Made by a program: the position numbers and the translations under genes. 5,157 bases of DNA from Flavobacteriales bacterium. Its GTDB lineage: Bacteria > Bacteroidota > Bacteroidia > UBA10329. The notes beneath the pieces were generated by a model. That model did not search any database. It worked only from the letters and a program-made list of their open reading frames with translations, and was not told where the DNA came from. Positions 1 to 5,157 of the stretch are shown in pieces. The DNA is taken from positions 2,169-7,325 of the forward strand of contig DMRV01000280.1 in NCBI GenBank assembly GCA_003456455.1, given 5' to 3'. How positions within the stretch are numbered: the stretch's first letter is position 1; each line of letters opens with the position of its first letter.

Positions 1-287
1 TAATAAACATGGTCTGTTTCTAGACTTGAAGACCGATTAGAGAAAACCACAGCAATCTCATCATCAGCATAATTCTCCATTTCAGAACGCATCAAAGTCA
101 TCTCGGCTCCAATGAAACCCAGTTTTGACAACTCATCCATCTTGAAAAATTTTGGATAAGACAGTCCAATGTGCTTATAAATTGATCGTAGAAACGGCTC
201 CTCGTCCATGTGCTGGCAAAAAAGCTCGCCATCTATATAAACTTCACCTTCCTTAATCTGGCAATATGTTTTCAGCTCTAAACTCAT
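1..287 (-). CDS. Half-length beta-ketoacyl synthase-like protein (Ketoacyl-synt_2 type), 3' part missing
   Basis: Only the first 95 codons are in the window; the gene runs off the left edge. The ATG at 287-285 overlaps the upstream ketosynthase stop as ATGA (287-284), which fixes the start and implies coupled translation. The visible protein begins MSLELKTYCQIKEGEVYIDG. It carries a stretch rich in conserved positions at about residues 32-62 (FLRSIYKHIGLSYPKFFKMD, then a LSKLGFIGAEM segment) and a SNRSSSLETD motif at about residues 83-92. I recognise this as the short Bacteroidota protein usually annotated 3-oxoacyl-ACP synthase, which resembles only the N-terminal half of a condensing enzyme and is typically under 200 residues. 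It is commonly found in aryl-polyene/flexirubin clusters. The role is not established; a helper or partner of the full ketosynthase encoded just upstream is an inference. No catalytic Cys-His-His set can be judged from this fragment. Family call fairly sure, function uncertain. Confidence 0.8.
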   Translation of the reverse strand, partial: MSLELKTYCQIKEGEVYIDGELFCQHMDEEPFLRSIYKHIGLSYPKFFKMDELSKLGFIGAEMTLMRSEMENYADDEIAVVFSNRSSSLETDHVY

Positions 288-1429
288 CCAACTTTAAATA
301 AGGCTGCAGCATTACAACCACCAAAGCCTGAAGCTGTTTTAAGGAAGTATTCTGAATTTGGCGAAGCAACTTCCTGTACAATATTCATTGACTCCGAAAC
401 ACCGTGCTCCTCATGTCCTAATGAAGGCAGCAACTGCTTTCGTTTCATTGCTTCAAGACCAAACATCACTTCAATCACGCCAGCGGCACCCAACGTATGT
501 CCAAAATATCCTTTCAAACTGTTGACAGGAACGTTAGAAAGCCCACTTCTTTTGAATGCAATGCTTTCCATTTCATCGTTAAAACTTGTTCCTGTTCCAT
601 GAGCTGATAGATAACCGATTTGCTCTGAAAGCACTTCCGCTGGTTTCAGCGTTCTTTCAATACTTCTATGAAGTCCTTCTCCTGTGCGTGATGGTCCAGA
701 AATGTGATTTGCATCGTTAGAGCTTGCTCCTGAAATATACTTATCGTAAGTTCCTTTAAAAATAGTTTCATCGTTTGACAGAACCAATCCTGAAGCAGCT
801 TCTCCTAAGTTTATTCCCTTTCGGTTCTTATCGTACGGTTGGCAAATTCCATCCGTTAATGCGTGTAAAGCTGAAAACCCGCTTAACGTAAATTCAGACA
901 CGATATCTGCTCCAATAACCATGACATGGTCATATTTTTCTGCGCGAATAAGTCTTGCAGCCGCAATAATTCCTAGAACGCCCGAAATACAAGCATTAGA
1001 GATTATGATCGGTTCATTGCCAAGGTCGAATGATTGCTGCATGAATTTAGACAGTCTCGGCAGTGGTAATCTTGGATCATTAACGCCAGAAATCTTATCA
1101 ATATTTCCCTTTGTGGTGCAAATAATAACTAGACCATCCTTATCCTGAAACGTATCAAAACTCAATTTGCTTACAGATCGCTCATAGCACACAGAAAGCA
1201 TGTTTTCTAGCCGCGTGCTATCCATGTGTTCTTGCGGAATAAGGTTATTAGGAATAAGACCAACATGACTTGTGGTGTCAATTCCGAAAGGTTTTTCAAC
1301 CGCCTGCAATCCTGATTCGCCATTAAGCATAGCTTCAAACACTTTGGAGGGCGTATCGCCCAACGGGCACAAAACCGATTTTGCACCTACGTAAACTTCG
1401 CTCAAACCATCTCGTGTTTTTGCTTCCAC
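284..1429 (-). CDS. Beta-ketoacyl-[ACP] synthase, FabF-like condensing enzyme
   Basis: Catalyses decarboxylative Claisen condensation of an acyl chain with malonyl-ACP, in the cytoplasm. The full thiolase-fold triad is present (381-residue numbering): nucleophile Cys147 in NACISG, His277 in SAHGTGT, and Lys306/His311 in SLKGYFGHTLGAAG. The C-terminal FGGCNA loop is at 369-374. At 381 residues it is a little shorter than FabF (about 410), and the residues after the nucleophile (ISG rather than SSG) separate it from housekeeping FabF/FabB, so a dedicated role in polyene or pigment chain building is inferred from the neighbours. The start is uncertain. The GTG at 1429 overlaps the thioesterase gene by 28 bases and has an AGGA directly against it, too close to serve as a normal ribosome site. 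A TTG at 1405-1403 overlaps the thioesterase stop as TTGA and would give MSEVYVGAKSVLCPLG, which fits the usual family N-terminus better. Catalytic competence likely; substrate unknown. Confidence 0.9.
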   Translation of the reverse strand: MEAKTRDGLSEVYVGAKSVLCPLGDTPSKVFEAMLNGESGLQAVEKPFGIDTTSHVGLIPNNLIPQEHMDSTRLENMLSVCYERSVSKLSFDTFQDKDGLVIICTTKGNIDKISGVNDPRLPLPRLSKFMQQSFDLGNEPIIISNACISGVLGIIAAARLIRAEKYDHVMVIGADIVSEFTLSGFSALHALTDGICQPYDKNRKGINLGEAASGLVLSNDETIFKGTYDKYISGASSNDANHISGPSRTGEGLHRSIERTLKPAEVLSEQIGYLSAHGTGTSFNDEMESIAFKRSGLSNVPVNSLKGYFGHTLGAAGVIEVMFGLEAMKRKQLLPSLGHEEHGVSESMNIVQEVASPNSEYFLKTASGFGGCNAAALFKVG

Positions 1430-1824
1430 TCCTCTAGAAAAGTCGGAGTGTTTAGTTGAAGTACATTATTCACATCCATAAATACCTGCACGGTTTCTCC
1501 CTTCAATTTGAGCTGGGTTCGGTTTTCGTCATAAATTTCAAACCGAAAAATTGCTTTGGCTGCTCGAGTATTGATAAATGTGGTTTCTATCAACCCAATC
1601 TCATTGTATTTTAGTGGGTACTTGTACTCTAAATTGGTACTAATGAGAGGAATAAGCAATCCGTGTTTTTCATAAATTTCTATGAAATCCATTCCGAATT
1701 CAGCTCCCCAAGCATCTCTTCCATCCTCAAAATATTTGAGATAGTTACCATGCCATACTATCCGTAGGCTATCAACCTCACTAAAGCGAACTCTGAATTT
1801 GGTAGTGTTTCTCAATTGCTTCAT
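1402..1824 (-). CDS. Acyl-CoA/acyl-ACP thioesterase, 4HBT (YbgC/FadM-like) hotdog family
   Basis: A 140-residue single hotdog domain, the usual length for 4HBT thioesterases, which hydrolyse acyl-CoA or acyl-ACP thioesters as cytoplasmic oligomers. The signature is at residues 11-33: RVRFSEVDSLRIVWHGNYLKYFEDGR. Asp18 aligns with the catalytic Asp of 4-hydroxybenzoyl-CoA thioesterase (Asp17), followed by the VWHGNY segment and the start of the long helix. The glycine usually three residues after that Asp is Arg21 here; I recall this variant in Bacteroidota relatives from pigment clusters, but cannot check it. Start: the ATG at 1824-1822 overlaps the acyltransferase stop as ATGA, with a GGAAGG a few bases upstream. 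Its 3' end overlaps or abuts the ketosynthase start. In this operon it probably releases or edits acyl chains, as the hotdog enzymes of aryl-polyene clusters are thought to do; this role is inferred. Confidence 0.88.
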   Translation of the reverse strand: MKQLRNTTKFRVRFSEVDSLRIVWHGNYLKYFEDGRDAWGAEFGMDFIEIYEKHGLLIPLISTNLEYKYPLKYNEIGLIETTFINTRAAKAIFRFEIYDENRTQLKLKGETVQVFMDVNNVLQLNTPTFLEEWKQKHEMV

Positions 1825-2690
1825 TTAGCCTTCCAAAAGTCGTAAAAATTGAACCACTGATTTGGATATTTCCGAACCATTTTCTCCATTTCATCAACAT
1901 AGTTTGTGAGTAAAAGTTCTGGTTTCAATTTACCTTCAATTGGCTCTGTGGCATAAAACGAATAATCATACGTCCCAGTTTTAAAACCATAGACAAACGT
2001 CTTCGGAACATCGAACTTAGCCGCAATGGCAAACGGTCCGTATGGAAATTGGGCTTCTTGATCTAAAAAATCCTTCTTCAATGTTCGCATTCCGTCACGG
2101 AATCGATCTCCATGTATGCAGACTAATTCCTTATTCAATATAGCTTTGCTAATTAGAAAAACGTGCGAAATATCGTCCTTAATTGGAATTACATTGAACT
2201 TTCTACCACCCGTTGTTTCGTCTATATGCTTCTTGATTTTTTGATGCTCTTCATCATACATCACCACATTTACAACCCCACCATAACCTCGCATTAAATG
2301 ACTGGCAATTTCCCAATTGCCGATATGCCCAGAAATGAGGATGCCACCGGTTTTATTCTCAACCATATTTCGGATAACTTCAGCACCGTTGTGCGTAAGA
2401 TTGAAACGGTCTTTTATTCCGGAAGCCATCGCCACCTTGTCTATAATCACTTGGCCAAAAACGTAGTAAGTTTTGTATATACCTGTGATGCTTTTCACAC
2501 CTCCGTAGTTAAGTCCAGTTCGGTAGTACTTATAAATCCATTTAGATGAGGACCAAGAAAACAAGAAGAAATAGAGCGCGACAAAATGCAGGAATGCATA
2601 GGTAAATCCCATTCCAAAATTCTTCATAAAGAAGATGAAGAACCAGTAACCGAGAGCGTTTCCCCGGCTCTTTCCGCTCCAATCTGACAT
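1821..2690 (-). CDS. LpxL/HtrB-like lysophospholipid acyltransferase family protein
   Basis: Membrane-associated acyltransferase of the LpxL/HtrB/WaaM type, 289 residues, near the family length of about 290-310. The N-terminus SDWSGKSRGNALGYWFFIFF leads into a hydrophobic stretch at about residues 13-45 that should anchor it to the inner membrane with the active site on the cytoplasmic face. The catalytic HX4E motif is His122 and Glu127 in SGHIGNWEIA. Further family blocks are HGDRF (193-197), the PYGPFAIAAKFDVPKTFVYG region (216-235) and the C-terminal YPNQWFNFYDFW (275-286). It is the first gene of the minus-strand operon, and its ATG at 2690-2688 follows a leader with no clear Shine-Dalgarno. 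The general family adds a secondary acyl chain to lipid A. Here, next to ketosynthase and thioesterase genes, transfer of a polyene or other dedicated acyl chain to an aromatic or lipid acceptor is more likely, as in flexirubin/aryl-polyene loci. Acceptor and donor cannot be read from sequence. Confidence 0.88.
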   Translation of the reverse strand: MSDWSGKSRGNALGYWFFIFFMKNFGMGFTYAFLHFVALYFFLFSWSSSKWIYKYYRTGLNYGGVKSITGIYKTYYVFGQVIIDKVAMASGIKDRFNLTHNGAEVIRNMVENKTGGILISGHIGNWEIASHLMRGYGGVVNVVMYDEEHQKIKKHIDETTGGRKFNVIPIKDDISHVFLISKAILNKELVCIHGDRFRDGMRTLKKDFLDQEAQFPYGPFAIAAKFDVPKTFVYGFKTGTYDYSFYATEPIEGKLKPELLLTNYVDEMEKMVRKYPNQWFNFYDFWKAK

Positions 2691-2795
2691 GCCGCGAATT
2701 TAGGTTTATTGAAGATAAAACCGAATGTGATTTCAATCTAACAGGTCTATACTCCAATTGTTAGTTTTGCGGCTCAATAAAGAAATATTACAACC
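2691..2795. promoter_or_regulatory. Divergent intergenic promoter region (acyltransferase operon / pruA)
   Basis: This 105-base AT-rich spacer separates the acyltransferase start (leftward) from the pruA start (rightward) and must hold the promoter of at least pruA, and probably of the minus-strand operon. Within it I can see one Bacteroidota-like -7 element facing pruA. I found no convincing matching element facing the operon and no long inverted repeat that would suggest an operator. Confidence 0.5.
2762..2769 (+). promoter_or_regulatory. Possible Bacteroidota -7 element (TAGTTTTG) for pruA
   Basis: TAGTTTTG matches the Bacteroidota primary-sigma -7 consensus TAnnTTTG exactly. It ends 26 bases before the pruA ATG, leaving a leader of about 20 bases. 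No TTG is found at the expected -33 position about 19-21 bases upstream, so this is a half-supported promoter. The leader ATATTACAACC before the ATG is A-rich and has no Shine-Dalgarno, which is common in this phylum. Confidence 0.3.
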
Positions 2796-4427
2796 ATGTC
2801 AAACGCATTTTATAAAGTACCCAAAGCAGTTAACGAACCTATTCTAAACTACGCTCCGGGTAGCACGGAAAAAGCAGATGTAAAGAAGGCTTTGTCAGAA
2901 ATGCGTGCCATGGAAATTGATGCTCCTATGTACATTGGTGGAAAAGAAGTGAGAACAGGGGATAAGGTTCGAATAGCCCCTCCGCATGACCATCAGCATA
3001 CGTTGGGACATTTCCACCGAGGAGATGAAACGCACGTAAAACAGGCCATTGATGCAGCTCTAGCCGCTAAAGAAAAATGGGCAAATCTTAGTTGGGAGCA
3101 CCGTGCTGCTATTTTCCTGAGAGCAGCCGATTTATTGGTTGGGCCCTACCGTGCTAGAATGAATGCTGCAACTATGCTTGCCCAAAGCAAGAATGTTTTT
3201 CAGGCTGAGATTGATGCAGTGTGCGAATACGCAGACTTCCTTCGTTTCAACGTTGAGTTTATGACCGACATCTATAAGCAACAACCTCCCTACTCTCCTG
3301 CTCCAACTTGGAACCGCGTTGAACAGCGTCCGTTGGAAGGCTTTATTTTCGCTTTAACGCCATTCAACTTTACCTCTATTGCTGGAAACCTACCTGGAGC
3401 GCCAGCTCTAATGGGAAATACAGTTGTTTGGAAACCAGCTGATACGCAGATTTACTCTGCGCAAATCATCATGGAGATTTTCAAAGAAGCTGGCTTGCCT
3501 GATGGCGTTATCAACTTGGTTTATGTTCGTGGGCCAGTTGCTGGAGATGTCATTTTCAAGCATCCTGAGTTTGCAGGAATCCACTTTACAGGTTCAACTG
3601 GCGTATTCCAAAACATTTGGAAGACAATTGGTGAAAACATACACAACTACAAGAGCTACCCACGCATTGTAGGCGAAACGGGCGGAAAGGATTTCATCAT
3701 TGCTCATCCTTCTTCATTCCCAAAACAAGTTGCAACGGCTATTGTAAGAGGTGCATTTGAGTTCCAAGGACAGAAGTGTTCAGCGGCATCACGTGTTTAC
3801 ATTCCAAGCAACCTTTGGAAAGAAGTAAAAGGATACGTGATTGAAGACTTGAAAACCTTTAAAATGGGTGCTGCTGAGGATTTCAGCAACTTCATTAATG
3901 CAGTTATTGACGAGAAATCGTTTGATAAAATTGCTGGATACATAGATACTGCAAAAGCAGACGGACAAGAGATTATTGCTGGAGGTAACTACGATAAGAG
4001 CAAAGGCTACTTTATTGAGCCAACAGTAATTGTTGCCAACGACCCTCAGTATACCACTATGTGCGAAGAGATTTTCGGTCCAGTAGTTACCATTTATGTG
4101 TTTGATGAGAACAAATGGGAAGAAACGCTTGACATTCTGGACAAAACTTCTCCTTATGCACTCACTGGCGCTCTTTTCTGCCAAGACCGTTATGCAACCG
4201 AAGCTGCGGTTAAAAAGCTAGAGAACTGTGCAGGCAACTTCTACATTAATGACAAACCAACCGGAGCGGTTGTAGGTCAGCAGCCATTTGGAGGTGCTAG
4301 AGGTTCTGGAACAAACGACAAAGCTGGCTCTATGATTAACCTATTGCGTTGGGTTTCCCCAAGAACAATCAAAGAGAATTTTGTGCCGCCAACAGATTAT
4401 CGTTACCCGTTTTTGGGGGAGAGTTGA
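2796..4427 (+). CDS. pruA: L-glutamate gamma-semialdehyde (1-pyrroline-5-carboxylate) dehydrogenase
   Basis: NAD-dependent oxidation of glutamate gamma-semialdehyde/P5C to glutamate, the second step of proline (and ornithine/arginine) catabolism; cytoplasmic. The 543-residue length and the segments FALTPFNFTSIAGNLPGAPA (185-204) and VGETGGKDFIIAHPSSFPK (292-310) mark it as the stand-alone, ALDH4A1-type enzyme rather than the PutA fusion. Active-site residues are all present: Asn191 of PFNF (oxyanion), Lys213 of VVWKPAD (cofactor), the FTGST Rossmann loop (264-268), Glu294 in GETGGKD, and nucleophile Cys328 in GQKCSAASR. Glu425 lies in the CEEIFGPV motif and the C-terminal QPFGGARGSGTNDKAG block is at 496-511. 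The ATG is the first start in frame after the spacer and gives the usual N-terminus. It is monocistronic here, divergent from the acyl-chain operon and closed by a terminator 40 bases past its stop. No proline dehydrogenase gene lies in the window. Very sure. Confidence 0.97.
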   Translation: MSNAFYKVPKAVNEPILNYAPGSTEKADVKKALSEMRAMEIDAPMYIGGKEVRTGDKVRIAPPHDHQHTLGHFHRGDETHVKQAIDAALAAKEKWANLSWEHRAAIFLRAADLLVGPYRARMNAATMLAQSKNVFQAEIDAVCEYADFLRFNVEFMTDIYKQQPPYSPAPTWNRVEQRPLEGFIFALTPFNFTSIAGNLPGAPALMGNTVVWKPADTQIYSAQIIMEIFKEAGLPDGVINLVYVRGPVAGDVIFKHPEFAGIHFTGSTGVFQNIWKTIGENIHNYKSYPRIVGETGGKDFIIAHPSSFPKQVATAIVRGAFEFQGQKCSAASRVYIPSNLWKEVKGYVIEDLKTFKMGAAEDFSNFINAVIDEKSFDKIAGYIDTAKADGQEIIAGGNYDKSKGYFIEPTVIVANDPQYTTMCEEIFGPVVTIYVFDENKWEETLDILDKTSPYALTGALFCQDRYATEAAVKKLENCAGNFYINDKPTGAVVGQQPFGGARGSGTNDKAGSMINLLRWVSPRTIKENFVPPTDYRYPFLGES

Positions 4428-4467
4428 AATTATCTACGATTACTTGAGGTTTAATACAACTCCCCAC

Positions 4468-4508
4468 AAAAAAAACTCCGACTTATTAAATAAGTCGGAG
4501 TTTTTTTT
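4468..4508. terminator. Bidirectional intrinsic terminator (perfect palindrome)
   Basis: A8, then CTCCGACTTATT, one central A, AATAAGTCGGAG, then T8: a perfect 20-base inverted repeat around a single central base. The GC-containing stem half CTCCGACTT/AAGTCGGAG is followed by eight T residues on either strand, so it can terminate transcription both ways. It lies 40 bases after the pruA stop and 21 bases after the stop of the minus-strand tail-fibre-like gene, exactly where two convergent genes need a shared terminator. In practice the innermost bases form a loop of about 3-5 nt. Confidence 0.95.
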
Positions 4509-4529
4509 GAGGAACACTATTCGAGCAAC

Positions 4530-5157
4530 CTATTTTTCAGCTCGCTTGTCAATTCCTACCGCTTCTTTAAGTCTCTCTATGTCAGAAACAAGAGAAGCAT
4601 AGTTCTCTAATTTCTTACTCACACTTGCATTCTCTTCTTGAAGAGTTTCAATAGTACCCAGTTGTTCTTTTAGTGCCTCCAAAAGAATTGGAACTAAGTG
4701 AGTGTATTCCACCGACTTCCATCCTTCAGAATCCGTATTCACTAGCTCTGGGATAACCTTTTCCAACTCTTGGGCAATCAATCCATATTGAAGTCTATTA
4801 TCTAGATCCATGTCCGGAAATTCGTCTGTTCTCCAGTAATAGGTCACTCCTTCTAAAGCTTTCACCAATTCGGAAGCGTTCAATATCTTATTAATATCCT
4901 TTTTCAATCTACCGTCAGAGGTTTCGTTAATACCGTTGGTTCTAATCTTGCCGTTTACATGTAGTTTATAAGTCGGGTTAGTTATGCCAATCCCTACATT
5001 ACCAGCACTATTAATTCTCATTTTTTCGGCAACTCCAGTACCATCATTGGTGTAAAATGCCAATGCACCTTGATTAACGGCCTCATTTACACCCACCATT
5101 CTACTCAAAGAGTATTCTGTACCTGAGAAGTTACTGAAGTCAATAAAGGGAGATGCT
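4530..5157 (-). CDS. Tail-fibre-like surface/secreted protein with C-terminal Peptidase_S74 autochaperone domain, 5' part missing
   Basis: The reading frame is open to the right edge, so the true start lies outside; 208 C-terminal residues are visible. Upstream of the first internal start-like codon (TTG 5108) the frame continues in family-like sequence (ASPFIDFSNFSGTEYSLSRM), which is why I do not place a start there. Order: a stalk-type segment ending SAGNVGIGITNPTYKLHVNG (about visible residues 50-69), common in Bacteroidota exoproteins. Then comes the intramolecular chaperone domain starting at TSDGRLKKDINKI, with the Ser-Lys dyad Ser80 and Lys85 (codons 4919-4917 and 4904-4902). Conserved QYGLIAQELEKVIPELV and YTHLVPILLEALKEQ follow, and then a terminal coiled coil of about 40 residues. 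Known S74 domains drive trimerisation and then cut themselves off before that Ser. Location is inferred to be outside the cell; no Por secretion C-terminal domain follows. Function of the full protein is unknown. Confidence 0.88.
   Translation of the reverse strand, partial: ASPFIDFSNFSGTEYSLSRMVGVNEAVNQGALAFYTNDGTGVAEKMRINSAGNVGIGITNPTYKLHVNGKIRTNGINETSDGRLKKDINKILNASELVKALEGVTYYWRTDEFPDMDLDNRLQYGLIAQELEKVIPELVNTDSEGWKSVEYTHLVPILLEALKEQLGTIETLQEENASVSKKLENYASLVSDIERLKEAVGIDKRAEK

Noticed and set aside
921..1148. Plus-strand open frame of 75 codons
   Set aside because: Lies wholly inside and antisense to the ketosynthase gene, with no family-like sequence; a shadow frame.
2298..2549. Plus-strand open frame of 83 codons
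   Set aside because: Antisense to the acyltransferase coding region, with no recognisable motif.
2542..2757. Minus-strand open frame of 71 codons reaching into the divergent spacer
   Set aside because: Overlaps the acyltransferase N-terminus in another frame, and the product shows no recognisable domain; the acyltransferase frame is clearly the real one here.
2735..2760. Possible minus-strand promoter: TTG at 2757-2755 with TAGATTG downstream
   Set aside because: The spacing is only about 14 bases and the -7 box does not match TAnnTTTG, so it was not annotated.
3424..3672. Plus-strand open frame of 82 codons within pruA
   Set aside because: Out of frame with a strongly conserved dehydrogenase region.
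3789..4184. Minus-strand open frame of 131 codons
   Set aside because: Antisense to conserved pruA sequence; the protein has biased composition and no recognisable domain.
4381..4602. Plus-strand open frame of 73 codons across the pruA end and the terminator
   Set aside because: Reads through the palindromic terminator and antisense into the S74 gene; not a plausible gene.
4530..5157. Prophage remnant indicated by the tail-fibre-like domain
   Set aside because: S74 domains with GNVGIG stalk repeats are common in Bacteroidota chromosomal exoproteins, and no integrase, capsid, tail or attachment site is visible here.

Overview
The window looks like chromosomal DNA of a Bacteroidota bacterium, probably a flavobacterium or relative. 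The evidence is moderate-to-low GC (roughly 40 per cent by eye), mostly A-rich leaders without a clear Shine-Dalgarno, a -7-like TAnnTTTG element before the plus-strand gene, and protein families typical of that phylum. No rRNA, tRNA, CRISPR array, transposase or integrase is visible.

Left part (1-2690, minus strand, transcribed right to left): four tightly packed genes. In order of transcription they are an LpxL/HtrB-like acyltransferase (2690-1821), a hotdog acyl-thioesterase (1824-1402), a condensing beta-ketoacyl synthase (start at 1429 or 1405, ending at 284) and the first 95 codons of a half-length beta-ketoacyl-synthase-like protein (287 to beyond base 1). Three successive junctions overlap, two of them as ATGA, so this is one transcription unit. 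This set is the core tool-kit of Bacteroidota aryl-polyene/flexirubin-type pigment clusters: chain building by ketosynthases on an acyl carrier protein, release or proofreading by a thioesterase, and transfer of the acyl chain to a membrane acceptor. The carrier protein, reductase, dehydratase, aromatic starter enzymes and exporter would lie to the left, outside the window, so the product class is inferred.

Middle (2691-2795): a 105-base divergent spacer that must carry promoters for both directions. Then pruA (2796-4427, plus strand), a complete and apparently active L-glutamate gamma-semialdehyde (P5C) dehydrogenase of proline catabolism. It has no obvious functional link to the lipid/pigment operon.

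Right part: pruA converges on the 3' end of a minus-strand gene (4530 to beyond 5157) for a tail-fibre-like surface or secreted protein. That protein ends in a self-cleaving Peptidase_S74 chaperone domain and a coiled coil. Between the two stops lies a perfect 41-base palindrome with A8/T8 flanks, a bidirectional intrinsic terminator.

I see no convincing evidence of a wholly undescribed system. The items most worth following are the polyene-type operon that runs off the left edge and the S74 autoprotease protein that runs off the right edge.
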